A DNA stretch of 64,000 nt. Source: Rhizobium sp. SL86 (GTDB taxonomy: Bacteria > Pseudomonadota > Alphaproteobacteria > Rhizobiales > Rhizobiaceae). The translations under genes and the position numbers were made by a program. Shown piece by piece: positions 18,926 through 28,970 of this stretch (position 1 is the stretch's first letter; every line of letters begins with the position of its first letter). Location of the stretch: contig NZ_JAPPRJ010000001.1 in assembly GCF_026672545.1 (NCBI RefSeq), positions 1,240,001 through 1,304,000 of the forward strand, given 5' to 3'. Under the pieces are notes generated by a model. That model saw only the letters and a list, made by a program, of their open reading frames with translations. It had not been told where the DNA came from and did no database searches.

Positions 18926-20164
18926 TCACCCGCCCAGGAGCAGGCGCTGTTTCTGCAGCAGAAACAGGCGCTCCGCCTCCCCCGGAGACAGCGCCAACGC
19001 GCGATCATAGGCGGTGTTCGCCTCGCGATCCCGCCCCAGGCGCGCCAGAAGATCGGCACGGGCGGCGTGAAAGGGCAGGAATTCTGCAAGCGTGGTTCCA
19101 TCCAGCGCGTCGAGTTCTGCGAGAGCATCGTTCACTCCCTTCACCTCGGCAAGGGCGACGGCACGATTGATCCGCACGATCGGATCATCGCGCAGCTCGA
19201 CCAGAATGTCATAAGCCGCCAGCACGGCCTTCCAGGGGGGCGGGTCGGCCAGCGTCTTGCGGCCGCACCACAGCGCGTGGATCATCATCTGCAGGATGCG
19301 CGATCCAGGCCCCGACAGTCCGAGCGCACGTGCGCAATAGCGGCGTGCCTCTTCGATCAGCGGCTTCGACCAGAGCGCCGGATCCTGCTCGGCAAGCGGC
19401 ACCATGACGCCCTCAGCATCCATTCTGGCCGGACGGCGCGCTTCGGCAAAACGAATGGTGGCGGCCAGCGCCAGGACCTCGGCCTCGCGCGGCAGCATCT
19501 CGCAGAGGAGTGCCGTCACCTCGAGCATTTCACGGGCAAAGCCTGCGTGGCGGCTGGAGCCGGCGGCATCCTCATGCGCCTTGGCATAAGCGACCTCGAG
19601 AGTGGACAGGACTGCGGCGAGCCGCTCCGCCCAGTGTTCCGGCCCCGGCACTTCGAAGCTGATACCGGCTTCGGCGATCTTGCGTTTGGCGCGCACCAGC
19701 CGCTGGGCAAGCGTCGTTTCCGACACCAGGAAGGCGCGAGCGATCTCCTCCGTCGTCAGGCCGCAGACGAGCTTGAGGGTCAGCGCCGCCCGGCTGTCGG
19801 GCCCGACGGCCGGATGGCAGCAGACGAAGATGAGCTTCAGCCGTTCATCGGGAATGATCGCATCATCGCTCGCCAGCCGATCCTCGGCGGTCGGCGCCGG
19901 TTCCGGTTCGTTCGGCCGGTTGTCCGCGCGGATGCGCCGGCGCCTCAGACGATCGAGCGCCGCGCGTTCGGCGACACGGTAGAGCCAGGCGGCGGGATCG
20001 CGCGGCAGGTCCTGTCCCTCGTCACCCCAGGCCTTCACCGCCTTGAGGCAGCTGTCGGCAAAGGCCTCTTCCGCAAGATCAAGATCGCGGTAACGGGCGG
20101 CCAGCGCCGCACGAATGCGCCCGCCCGCCGCCCGGAAGGTCTCGTCGAGAACCCCTGCCCGCAT
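18926..20164 (-). CDS. ECF42-type RNA polymerase sigma factor with large C-terminal extension
   Basis: 412 residues. The N-terminal part has sigma-70 region 2 (YRDLDLAEEAFADSCLKAVK, PAAWLYRVAERAALDRLRRR) and region 4 (LTTEEIARAFLVSETTLAQR). About 230 further residues form a helical, TPR-like domain (DAEGVMVPLAEQDPALW, then NTAYDRALALSPGEAERL). This is the layout of ECF42, which has no classical anti-sigma factor and is linked to DGPF/YCII proteins. The start at 20164 lies 4 bases after the YCII stop, with GGTG as ribosome site, so translation is probably coupled. Confidence 0.92.
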   Translation of the reverse strand: MRAGVLDETFRAAGGRIRAALAARYRDLDLAEEAFADSCLKAVKAWGDEGQDLPRDPAAWLYRVAERAALDRLRRRRIRADNRPNEPEPAPTAEDRLASDDAIIPDERLKLIFVCCHPAVGPDSRAALTLKLVCGLTTEEIARAFLVSETTLAQRLVRAKRKIAEAGISFEVPGPEHWAERLAAVLSTLEVAYAKAHEDAAGSSRHAGFAREMLEVTALLCEMLPREAEVLALAATIRFAEARRPARMDAEGVMVPLAEQDPALWSKPLIEEARRYCARALGLSGPGSRILQMMIHALWCGRKTLADPPPWKAVLAAYDILVELRDDPIVRINRAVALAEVKGVNDALAELDALDGTTLAEFLPFHAARADLLARLGRDREANTAYDRALALSPGEAERLFLLQKQRLLLGG

Positions 20165-20168
20165 CACC

Positions 20169-20540
20169 TCAACGCTTCGCCGCCAGGCCCGGTGGCATCG
20201 GCAACAGGGGGCGGACCTCGATTGCGCCATCCTTGCCGAGCGGCACCTTTCTGGCGATCGCGATCGCCGCATCAAGGTCCTCGGCTTCCACGAGATAGAA
20301 GCCGCCCAGCTGTTCGCGCGTCTCGGCAAAGGGACCGTCATGGATGGTCTGCTTGCCACCCGTGGTGCGCACGGTGGTCGCAGCCTCCGTGCCCTTCAGC
20401 CCGGCGCCCGCGCGCATTTTCTCGCCGAGTTCATGGCTGAAGGCGAAATGGCGCGGCCCGAGATCGGCCATGATCGGGCCCGTCTTGTCCGGACCGCCGA
20501 AGATTTCCTCATTCTCGTAAATCAGCAGCATGTATTGCAT
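20169..20540 (-). CDS. YCII/DGPF-domain protein linked to ECF42
   Basis: 123 residues starting MQYMLLIYENEEIFGG. The family signature HDGPFAETREQLGGFYLVEA is present, as is the DLDAAIAIARKVP helix. DGPF proteins are the usual genomic partners of ECF42 sigma factors and are thought to be targets or modulators; the mechanism is unresolved. It is the first gene of a two-gene operon. The frame is open further 5' but lacks family resemblance there. Confidence 0.9.
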   Translation of the reverse strand: MQYMLLIYENEEIFGGPDKTGPIMADLGPRHFAFSHELGEKMRAGAGLKGTEAATTVRTTGGKQTIHDGPFAETREQLGGFYLVEAEDLDAAIAIARKVPLGKDGAIEVRPLLPMPPGLAAKR

Positions 20541-20787
20541 CGATTTTGCCCCTCCTGCGGGCCCCTGCGGCATCGTCCGTCGATGCCGTCGATGAAGAGA
20601 CGCGGCTCCGATCGCGGATTCGACATCGGTCGCAAGATTTTTTTGGCCCGGCGTACTATCGGCGACGCAATGGCGCCTGGCAATCTCCGCACGCGCTGTT
20701 CCACCCACGCCAAATCCGCCGCGATCGCCTGAAAAACCGCATCTTTCCGCTTTGCGATACCGAGGCTCGCTGCTATATGCGCGCACC

Positions 20788-22608
<1,821 letters not shown>

Positions 22609-22672
22609 GGCTTTTCAGCGCCGCATTTCTGCGACATACTCCCTGTCCTGAACCTGGACGGGATGTTTTCCA

Positions 22673-22903
22673 ATGGTGCAATCGGCGCGCAAAAAAGGTG
22701 ACGTCGCGATCGACAGCCGCCTGTTGGCGGAAGCGCGCGACCTGAAGCTCGATATTTCCCGCGCGGCCGAGGACGGTCTGCAGCGCGCCATCCGCGCCGA
22801 AAAGGAACGGCTGTGGCGGATCGAGAATGCCGAGGCGATCGCCGCGGAGAATGCTTACATCGAAAAGCACGGTCTGCCGCTCGCCAAATATCGGATGTTC
22901 TGA
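22673..22903 (+). CDS. ccdA: CcdA-family antitoxin
   Basis: 76 residues that match CcdA: an N-terminal DNA-binding part (KKGDVAIDSRLLAEARDLKL, DISRAAEDGLQRAI) and a flexible toxin-binding tail (WRIENAEAIAAENAYIEKHG). It neutralises CcdB and with it autorepresses the operon. A short inverted repeat (CCTGTCC 22642-22648 / GGACGGG 22656-22662, one mismatch) just upstream could be the operator. The stop overlaps the ccdB start (TGATG). Confidence 0.92.
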   Translation: MVQSARKKGDVAIDSRLLAEARDLKLDISRAAEDGLQRAIRAEKERLWRIENAEAIAAENAYIEKHGLPLAKYRMF

Positions 22904-23202
22904 TGGCGCGATTTTCGGTCTACCGATCTCAGGAGCAGGATATCCTGTTGCTCGATCTGCAGACCGACATTCTGAACGCTTTGAAGACACGAGTCGTGGT
23001 ACCGCTCTACAAAATTGAGGCGATGTCCTGGTCCATTGGACGGATGAATCCCCGATTCGACATCAACGGCCAGCGTTATGTGATGGCAACGCAACGGCTG
23101 GGTGCGATCAGCACCAGCGAGATTGGCCCCCTCGTCGCAGATCTTTCGCCACGGGCCGACGACATCACCGCGGCAACTGATTTTCTCTTCCAGGGTTTTT
23201 GA
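22903..23202 (+). CDS. ccdB: CcdB-family toxin (gyrase inhibitor)
   Basis: 99 residues with typical CcdB features: MARFSVYRSQEQDILLLDLQ, NALKTRVVVPLYK, and the C-terminal helix ADDITAATDFLFQGF, whose end contacts gyrase in the F-plasmid protein. The length equals that of known CcdB proteins and the reading frame is intact, so it may be active. This is a chromosomal, not plasmid, location, between lepA and a stress gene. Confidence 0.92.
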   Translation: MARFSVYRSQEQDILLLDLQTDILNALKTRVVVPLYKIEAMSWSIGRMNPRFDINGQRYVMATQRLGAISTSEIGPLVADLSPRADDITAATDFLFQGF

Positions 23203-23209
23203 CGGCAAA

Positions 23210-23245
23210 AGGCCCCGCGGCGAAACCGCAGGGCCTGTTGTTTGT
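23210..23245 (+). terminator. Terminator after ccdAB
   Basis: AGGCCCCGCGG (23210-23220) pairs with CCGCAGGGCCT (23226-23236), one mismatch, with a broken T-rich tail. It lies between convergent genes. Confidence 0.65.
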
Positions 23246-23263
23246 TCAATTCGGCTGGTCCGC

Positions 23264-24013
23264 TTAGCGGGCCGGCGTCATGCCTTCAAAGGCCGGGGCC
23301 TGTTCCAGCTGTTCGCGGCTCACGTTGAGCACGATGCGCTCCGGCAGGCCATCCTCACCGATCTGGGCGTTGTTCTGGCCCGCCGCAGTGTTGGCGGCCA
23401 TGTTCTGGCCGGCTGCGCCCGGCTGAGCGGCGTTCGGGTTTGCCGCGGTATTGGCGCTGTTTGCCCCCATGCCGGCACCGCCAGCGGTGGTGTTGGCGCC
23501 CGGCACCGGGTTCGACGTGTTCGCGCCACCGGTGGTGGACGCCGTCGTCTCGCCGGAAACCGCCGGGGAATTGGCTGCTGCGGCATTCGCTTCATCCTGC
23601 GTCATGCCCGGGCCGAGCTGCAGGGCACTCATCTGAACCGCGACATCCTTTTCGCCGATGCCGAGGAAACCGCCGACGCCGATGATCACGGCATTGACGC
23701 TGCCATCCTGGCTGACGAGGACATCATTGATTTCGCCGATGTTTTCACCTTCGGAACCGTAGACTGTCTTGCCTTCCAGGTCGCTCACGCGCCAGGCGCC
23801 CTGGTTCGGAACCTCGACAAACGGGCCGCCGGCCTGCGTCATGCGCGGGCTGTCGGCCATGCCGCCGCGGGCATTGTTCTGGTTGGTCATCGTGCCATCC
23901 TGCGCGGCCGGCGCCGTGCCGGGTGCTGCAGGTGTGGTCGTGCTCGTCTGCGCCAGTGCGGCGAACGGCAGTACGGTGGAAAAGGCGAGAGCGGCGATGA
24001 GTTTCTTTGTCAT
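23264..24013 (-). CDS. Exported PRC-barrel domain protein with Ala/Asn-rich linker
   Basis: 249 residues: signal peptide (MTKKLIAALAFSTVLPFAALA), a PRC-barrel (about residues 70-135; WRVSDLEGKTVYGSEGENIG, INDVLVSQDGSVNAVIIGVG), then about 85 residues of low-complexity Ala/Asn/Gly/Thr sequence, and a short conserved-looking end (PERIVLNVSREQLEQAPAF). Such periplasmic PRC-barrel proteins are common in rhizobia with no firm function. A GGAAC-N17-GTT promoter lies 35 bases before the ATG, which suggests stress control. Confidence 0.85.
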   Translation of the reverse strand: MTKKLIAALAFSTVLPFAALAQTSTTTPAAPGTAPAAQDGTMTNQNNARGGMADSPRMTQAGGPFVEVPNQGAWRVSDLEGKTVYGSEGENIGEINDVLVSQDGSVNAVIIGVGGFLGIGEKDVAVQMSALQLGPGMTQDEANAAAANSPAVSGETTASTTGGANTSNPVPGANTTAGGAGMGANSANTAANPNAAQPGAAGQNMAANTAAGQNNAQIGEDGLPERIVLNVSREQLEQAPAFEGMTPAR

Positions 24014-24046
24014 GGTAGTCCTCCAGGTTCATTGGAACTGAGGACT

Positions 24047-24072
24047 GAACCCCGCCACAGGCAGATTGTTCC
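24047..24072 (-). promoter_or_regulatory. EcfG/RpoE2-type promoter for the PRC-barrel gene
   Basis: Minus-strand GGAAC (24072-24068), 17 bases, then GTT (24050-24048). It is placed 35 bases before the ATG at 24013, the usual distance for a short leader. Confidence 0.65.
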
Positions 24073-24126
24073 GAAAAATCGGTCCCGGTGCGTCGCCGTC
24101 ACCGGAACGATCGCTTCGGTTGTCGG

Positions 24127-24315
24127 TCAGGCGGATGCCGTCGTCTGGTCGTCGACGGTCGCGTCCGGGGCGTTCTTCTTGATCGACTCGATGGCCTTCA
24201 GCGCCGACGCCTTGGCCTTGTAACCTTCCGAGCCGAACATCTGTTCGCCATTGGAGGCCTTGAACCGGAACCGGAATTCGCCGGCCTTATCCTTGTAGAC
24301 TTCGAACTTGTACAT
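24127..24315 (-). CDS. DUF1508 (YegP-like) protein
   Basis: 62 residues, one DUF1508 repeat: MYKFEVYKDKAGEFRFRFKA, then NGEQMFGSEGYKAKASALKA. E. coli YegP has two such repeats, so this is the single-repeat form. AGGGGGAAAGC precedes the ATG. The frame stays open 32 codons upstream, but no family resemblance continues there. Function unknown; the fold is small and often linked to stress. Confidence 0.88.
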   Translation of the reverse strand: MYKFEVYKDKAGEFRFRFKASNGEQMFGSEGYKAKASALKAIESIKKNAPDATVDDQTTASA

Positions 24316-24410
24316 GCTTTCCCCCTTGCTATGCTTCACCACGAGCTTAATTAGCCCATTTTGGCGAGGCAAGCGGTAAAATAGAACCGGTCGCGGAAAA
24401 GAACTCTCCA

Positions 24411-24448
24411 AAAAGGACCGGCCGGATGCATGGGTAGCATCCAGCCGG
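24411..24448 (-). terminator. Rho-independent terminator of the CUT2 sugar operon
   Basis: A 12-bp stem with one mismatch (24437-24448 with 24418-24429) is followed on the minus strand by TCCTTTTTGG. It ends the operon that starts at 27490. Confidence 0.75.
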
Positions 24449-24471
24449 CTCAGGAGGAGACTGTTTGCCGG

Positions 24472-25254
24472 CTAGACCGTTCCGCCGAGCGAGCCTTCGA
24501 GTTCCGCGAGATCCGCGCCACCGGCCATCAGATCCTGCAGTTCTTCCGTCGAGATTTCGCCGCGTTTTGCGGTTCCGAGCGTCTTGCCACGGTTCAGCAC
24601 AGTAAAACGATCACCGACCGCCATGGCATGGCGGACATTGTGGGTGATGAAGACGACGCCGACGCCGGATTTGCGCACGCGGTCGATGGTCGCCAGCACC
24701 TGCGAGGTCTGGCGCACACCAAGCGCGGAGGTCGGTTCGTCGAGGATCAGCACCTTGGCGCCGAAATGCACGGCGCGGCTGATCGCGACCGTCTGGCGCT
24801 CGCCGCCCGACAGCGTGCCGACCGCCTGCGACGGTTCGCGCAGCTGGATGCCCATGCTGCGCATCGCCTCCATCGCCACGCGGTCTGCTTTTTCGAAGTC
24901 GAAGAAGCTGAAGGGGCCGAACCGCTTCTTCGGTTCGCGGCCCATCCAGAAATTGCGGGTGACCGACATCAGCGGGATCATCGCCAGATCCTGGTAAACG
25001 GTGGCGATGCCATAGGCCATGGCCTCGCGCGGGCTTTCGAACAGCACCGGCTTGCCTTCGACAAAGATCTCGCCCCTGGTCGGTTTGTAGACGCCCGACA
25101 TGGTCTTGATGAAGGTGGATTTGCCGGCGCCGTTATCACCCAGCAGGCAGTGGCATTCGCCCGGCATGATGGAGACGGTGACACCGGCCAGTGCGATGAC
25201 GGAGCCGAAGTGCCGTTCGATGCCGCGCAGTTCGATCAGAGGGGTCTCGGACAT
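24472..25254 (-). CDS. Sugar ABC transporter ATP-binding protein (CUT2, FrcA-like)
   Basis: 260 residues, a single nucleotide-binding domain: Walker [10 protein letters not shown]-loop region [12 protein letters not shown], signature TLSGGERQ, Walker [14 protein letters not shown]-loop FITHNVRH. The single-domain size matches FrcA of Sinorhizobium rather than the double-domain RbsA type. It starts one base after the permease stop and is the last gene of the operon. The substrate is a sugar or sugar alcohol of unknown identity; no kinase or catabolic enzyme is attached. Confidence 0.92.
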   Translation of the reverse strand: MSETPLIELRGIERHFGSVIALAGVTVSIMPGECHCLLGDNGAGKSTFIKTMSGVYKPTRGEIFVEGKPVLFESPREAMAYGIATVYQDLAMIPLMSVTRNFWMGREPKKRFGPFSFFDFEKADRVAMEAMRSMGIQLREPSQAVGTLSGGERQTVAISRAVHFGAKVLILDEPTSALGVRQTSQVLATIDRVRKSGVGVVFITHNVRHAMAVGDRFTVLNRGKTLGTAKRGEISTEELQDLMAGGADLAELEGSLGGTV

Positions 25255-25255
25255 C

Positions 25256-26404
25256 TCAGCGCTCTCCCGTGATCAGCCGGCGGATATAGGTGTTGAGAAC
25301 GACGGCGAGCAGCAGGATGACGCCGAGGAAGACGCGGAAGAGCGAACTTTCGACGCCGGCGAAGAACAGCCCCTGCTGCACGACCCCGAAGATCAGTGCG
25401 CCGAGCGCTGCGCCGATAACCGAGCCATAACCGCCGGTGAGAAGCGCCCCGCCGATGACAACGGAAATGATCGCCTCGAACTCCTTCAACAGTCCACGGT
25501 CTGCGGCAGCCGAGCCGAACTCCATGACCTGGCAGGTGGCAAAGACGGTGGCGGTAAAGGCCGTGAAGACGAACATCAGGATTTTCACCCGGGCCACCGG
25601 CACGCCGACATACCGCGCGGCCTGCGCATCGCCGCCGGCGGCAAAGATCCAGTTACCGAACTGCGTGCGGGTGAGCAGGATGTGGCCGAAGATCACCAGG
25701 CCGATCGCCCAGACCATCAGCATCGGCACGCCGTCGATGACCGGCTGGCCGGCGCGCGTTCCGGCTGTGAACTTGGCGATCACCCCGACATCCGCCAGCC
25801 AGGAAAACAGGCCGGTCAGGATCTTGCCGCCAAAGACCGGCGCCAGCCAGTCGCCGGCCGCCGCCTCCTTCACGCCGCCGATGATCGTCTTGCGGGTGGT
25901 GGTGATCGAGATGAAGATGGTGAGGCCGCGCAGGATATAAAGCGAGGCCAGCGTGACGATGAAGGATGGCAGGCCGGTCTTGATGACCAGGTAACCGTTG
26001 GCAGCACCGATCATGAGCGACAGCACGAAGGCTGCGATGATGGCTGCCCAGACCGGCCACCCCATGGACACGCTGAGCAGTGCAATGATGATGCCGGAAA
26101 AGCCGATCATCGAACCGATCGACAGGTCGAATTCGCCGGCGATCATCAGAAGGCAGGCGCCGACGGCGAGAATCATGAACTGGGCCGAGACGGTCGACCA
26201 GTTCATGATGCCCTCGGGGCCGAACATGCCGGTATCGCTGGCGACGAGGAAAAAGTAGACGAAGACGAGGATCGTGCCGGTGATCGCGCCGAGTTCCGGC
26301 CGGATCATCATCTTGCGCAGGCGCGAGATGTCCTTGACGCGCTCATCACGCGCAACCGCCTGGCCTGCTTGAGCGGGCTGAGGCGTCGGGCTTGCGTCAC
26401 CCAT
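25256..26404 (-). CDS. Sugar ABC transporter permease (CUT2, FrcC/RbsC-like)
   Basis: 382 residues, about ten membrane helices, with the CUT2 permease landmarks [17 protein letters not shown] and [17 protein letters not shown]. It is longer than RbsC, with a soluble periplasmic insert around residues 180-225. It sits between the binding-protein gene (144 bases upstream, with a hairpin) and the ATPase gene (1 base downstream). Confidence 0.92.
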   Translation of the reverse strand: MGDASPTPQPAQAGQAVARDERVKDISRLRKMMIRPELGAITGTILVFVYFFLVASDTGMFGPEGIMNWSTVSAQFMILAVGACLLMIAGEFDLSIGSMIGFSGIIIALLSVSMGWPVWAAIIAAFVLSLMIGAANGYLVIKTGLPSFIVTLASLYILRGLTIFISITTTRKTIIGGVKEAAAGDWLAPVFGGKILTGLFSWLADVGVIAKFTAGTRAGQPVIDGVPMLMVWAIGLVIFGHILLTRTQFGNWIFAAGGDAQAARYVGVPVARVKILMFVFTAFTATVFATCQVMEFGSAAADRGLLKEFEAIISVVIGGALLTGGYGSVIGAALGALIFGVVQQGLFFAGVESSLFRVFLGVILLLAVVLNTYIRRLITGER

Positions 26405-26510
26405 GGTCTGTCTCCCTGGACTATTGAATGCACGGCTCCAGCCCCGGCCTTAGGGGGCGGGCGAGCACGCATGCGAATGGTGTGAAGGCACCGCGAACCG
26501 GTGCGGCATC

Positions 26511-26536
26511 GACCGGCGGCGGATCTGCCGCCGGTC
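26511..26536 (-). promoter_or_regulatory. Intercistronic stem-loop after the sugar-binding-protein gene
   Basis: GACCGGCGGC (26511-26520) and GCCGCCGGTC (26527-26536) form a perfect 10-bp stem with a 6-base loop and no T-run. It lies just 3' of the binding-protein stop codon. Such stems protect the upstream mRNA and lower expression of the transporter genes. Confidence 0.7.
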
Positions 26537-26548
26537 GAGCGTTGGTGA

Positions 26549-27490
26549 TCAGCGATATTCGCCGGCGAGTTTTTCCACCTGGGCGATGTTGTCCTTGGTG
26601 ATGTAGCCGGGTCCCGAATTGATCGAGTTCGGCGGAATGACGCCGTAACGGGCATAGTTCGTCAGAAGCACGACCGGCAGGTAACCCTGCAGGTAAGGCT
26701 GCTGGTCGATGGCGAAGGTGATGATGCCGTCCTTGATCGCCTTGGAGATGTCACCCGACAGATCGAAGGTGGCGAAGAACATCTTGCCGGCCGTGCCGTT
26801 TTCCTTCAGCGCGGCGATCGTCGGTTCCGCCGAATTGGGGCCAAGCGTGATCACGCCGTTGGTATCCGGGTTGCTGCGCAGGTAGGCGAGCACCTTGTTC
26901 TTCACTTCCGACGGGTCCATGCCGGAATCGATCATCTGGTTGCCGAGCTTGACGCCGAGCGCATCGGCAAAACCCTGGCAACGCTCCACCGAGGCGGGGT
27001 TGGTGATGTAGTGGTTGACGCAGACGAACTTGGTGACGCCGGCAGCCTTTGCCTTTTCACCGGCGCCCTTGCCCGCATCATATTCCGGCTGGCCGATATG
27101 CAGCAGGGCGCCCAGGTCCTTCGACTGCTTGATCGTGCCGGAATTGACGGTGATCACCGGAATTCCCTTGGCGACCGCATCCTTGATCGGGCCGCTCAGC
27201 ACGTCGACATCGGCGATCGTGGTGATGATGCCGTTCGGGCTGGACGCGGATGCCTGTTCGATGATGCGCGCCATGTCGGCAAGATCACCGCTCGGCGGAT
27301 TGCGATATTCGGTGGTCACGCCCATCTGCTTGCTGGCGACGTTCAGCGCGTTCTTGATCGTATTCCACCAGGAATCGGAATCGGGCGCGTGCGAGACGAA
27401 CACAAAACGTTCGTTGTCGGCATGCGCAATCGAGGCCGGACCACCCAATGCGGCAGCAACCAGGCCAAAGGCCAAAAGCAATTTCTTCAT
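26549..27490 (-). CDS. Periplasmic sugar-binding protein (CUT2 ABC transporter)
   Basis: 313 residues with signal peptide (MKKLLLAFGLVAAALGGPAS, cleavage near AHADN). The mature part is a type I periplasmic binding fold: FVFVSHAPDSDSWWNTIKNA, IPVITVNSGT, LRSNPDTNGVITLGPNSAEP and FAIDQQPYLQGYLPV. GAGGAGG precedes the ATG at 27490. It is first in the operon, as usual, so the binding protein is made in excess. The ligand cannot be read from sequence. Confidence 0.92.
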   Translation of the reverse strand: MKKLLLAFGLVAAALGGPASIAHADNERFVFVSHAPDSDSWWNTIKNALNVASKQMGVTTEYRNPPSGDLADMARIIEQASASSPNGIITTIADVDVLSGPIKDAVAKGIPVITVNSGTIKQSKDLGALLHIGQPEYDAGKGAGEKAKAAGVTKFVCVNHYITNPASVERCQGFADALGVKLGNQMIDSGMDPSEVKNKVLAYLRSNPDTNGVITLGPNSAEPTIAALKENGTAGKMFFATFDLSGDISKAIKDGIITFAIDQQPYLQGYLPVVLLTNYARYGVIPPNSINSGPGYITKDNIAQVEKLAGEYR

Positions 27491-27930
27491 CGTTTTCCTC
27501 CTCAAGGGGTCTCCTCACCCCGTCTTTGCAAAGCGCCCTCCGCCGGCGGCAGGTCGGGCGGGTGCCGCTTGTCTCTCTCCCAGCAAGCGGACCCTTCTCT
27601 CTACATTCGGAATTTTTGTTCCATTTCTATCTTTAGTCAACAGATTTATTCTCTGCATGCGATGCACAAAATGTGCTGGAACGGCGCAAAACCGGCCTCC
27701 GAGACACTTCCGAAGCGGCTGCGGTGCGTCGCAAACACAACGAATGCAAATCATTTCATGGGCTTCGCGCGAACGAGACACAAAGCTTGCGACCGGGCGC
27801 ATACGGAGTTGCCGCTCAAAAAATTTCCGTGAGCGCGCGCGATGGACAGGCCTTACGCGGAGGGATTTGAAATGCCGGGCGGCCATCCGCTACAAGACTA
27901 AAAATGCGAGGCACGAAAGGGCATGCGACG
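27491..27930. other. Intergenic region with a promoter for the sugar operon
   Basis: 440 bases between the divergent sugar operon and the Rdx gene. It holds the candidate promoter at 27612-27640 and a long leader for the sugar operon. An open frame on minus (27515-27886) has an Arg/Cys/His-biased, non-protein-like composition and no ribosome site, so it is not called. Nothing else was recognised. Confidence 0.6.
27612..27640 (-). promoter_or_regulatory. Candidate sigma-70 promoter of the sugar operon
   Basis: On the minus strand TTGACT (27640-27635) is followed after 17 bases by AAAAAT (27617-27612). The -10 is weak (4 of 6). A short inverted repeat GGAA-N6-TTCC overlaps the -10 and could be a regulator site. 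It lies about 120 bases upstream of the ATG. Confidence 0.4.
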
Positions 27931-28230
27931 ATGACGAAGCCGAGAATCACGATCACCTACTGCACCCAGTGCAACTGGCTGCTGCGCTCCGCCTGGATGC
28001 TGCAGGAACTGCTGCAGACCTTTGGCGACAGCCTGGGCGAAGTGGCGCTGATCCCCGGAACCGGGGGGATTTTCGAGATCCGCGTCAATGAGGAGCTGAT
28101 CTGGGAACGGGTCCGCGACGGCGGTTTTCCGGGGCCGAAGGATCTGAAGCAGCGGGTGCGTGACTGCATCGACCCCGAGCGCGACCTCGGCCACCTGGAC
28201 CGAACTTCCAAACAAAAACAAGAGGGATAG
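27931..28230 (+). CDS. Rdx/SelW-family thioredoxin-like protein
   Basis: 99 residues. MTKPRITITYCTQCNWLLRS carries the CxxC motif (Cys11, Cys14) of the SelT/SelW/SelH (Rdx) family, followed by LIPGTGGIFEIRVNEELIWE and the terminal GFPGPKDLKQRVRD, both typical. No selenocysteine codon; Cys replaces it. Probably a small cytosolic redox protein. The upstream in-frame codons (from 27904) are not conserved-looking. Confidence 0.9.
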   Translation: MTKPRITITYCTQCNWLLRSAWMLQELLQTFGDSLGEVALIPGTGGIFEIRVNEELIWERVRDGGFPGPKDLKQRVRDCIDPERDLGHLDRTSKQKQEG

Positions 28231-28364
28231 CGAAGGAGCGGTGTGCGGCTGTGGACCGTGACCCCTGCATTTCGGCTGCTTTCCACACAAAATGCGGGGC
28301 TGACACAGAAAGTTCAAAAAGGTCGTTGACAGCCGCAGCCGGGACCAGTACATGGCTCCTCGTC

Positions 28365-28449
28365 GCCCAGATGGCGGAATTGGTAGACGCGCAGGTTTCA
28401 GGTACCTGTGCCGCGAGGCGTGGAGGTTCGAGTCCTCTTCTGGGCACCA
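28365..28449 (+). tRNA. tRNA-Leu(CAG)
   Basis: 85 bases including the encoded CCA. The acceptor stem GCCCAGA pairs with TCTGGGC. The anticodon stem CAGGT/ACCTG closes the loop TTCAGGT, anticodon CAG at 28399-28401. A long class II variable arm and GGTTCGAGTCC T-loop are visible. A terminator follows. Confidence 0.97.
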
Positions 28450-28459
28450 AATTCCAAAC

Positions 28460-28487
28460 AAAAAAGCTCGCTTCGGCGGGCTTTTTT
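28460..28487 (+). terminator. Rho-independent terminator after tRNA-Leu
   Basis: AAAAAGCTCGC and GCGGGCTTTTTT form a stem (one G-T pair) closed by a stable TTCG loop, with T residues after it. Confidence 0.9.
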
Positions 28488-28531
28488 GTTGTCTTGTCTC
28501 CGGCCGTCCAATCGGGTTCTGCCCGCCCGGT

Positions 28532-28882
28532 TTACTGCTTCGGCAGGTCGTACGGGTTCAGGCCCGGAACCCAGGGGCGGTTCGGCATTTCGGTCCCGGA
28601 ATAGACAACGCCGTTCTTTTCGCAGCGATAGACGCGCACCGGGAAATCCGGGAAAGGCTCGCCGCGGTGCCAGCGGCGGTTTTCAATCGCGACCGTGCAG
28701 TCGCCCGGATCGTTCTCGTCAGAGCGGACGATGCTGTCATGCGGCACGACGCCTGGCAGGTCCTTGTAGACCGGCGCCGGGTTTTTCCAATTGAGCTGCG
28801 GTGACTGTTCGGCCGCAACGGCAGGCCCTGCGGCGGCGAGGATCAGCAGTGCGGAGGCGAGGCCTCTCAACCGGGTGGTCAT
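28532..28882 (-). CDS. Exported hypothetical protein (116 aa)
   Basis: 116 residues with a signal peptide (MTTRLRGLASALLILAAAGP, cleavage near AVAAEQ). The mature domain of about 90 residues has two cysteines (GDCTVAIENRRW and RVYRCEKNG) that may form a disulfide, and several Trp/Tyr/Pro residues. No family recognised. The start at 28882 has AGGA 9 bases upstream; the next ATG (28903) has its ribosome site too close. Confidence 0.65.
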   Translation of the reverse strand: MTTRLRGLASALLILAAAGPAVAAEQSPQLNWKNPAPVYKDLPGVVPHDSIVRSDENDPGDCTVAIENRRWHRGEPFPDFPVRVYRCEKNGVVYSGTEMPNRPWVPGLNPYDLPKQ

Positions 28883-28970
28883 GCGGGACGTCCTGTTCTT
28901 CATCCTGTCAATGTAGGCGTTCGGCCCGCCCTTCGCCACCAGACGCCCAAACATCTGCGTGATGAGACAA

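Noticed and set aside
27515..27886. 123-codon open frame on minus upstream of the sugar operon
   Set aside because: Very rich in Arg, Cys and His, no ribosome site, and it overlaps the likely promoter.
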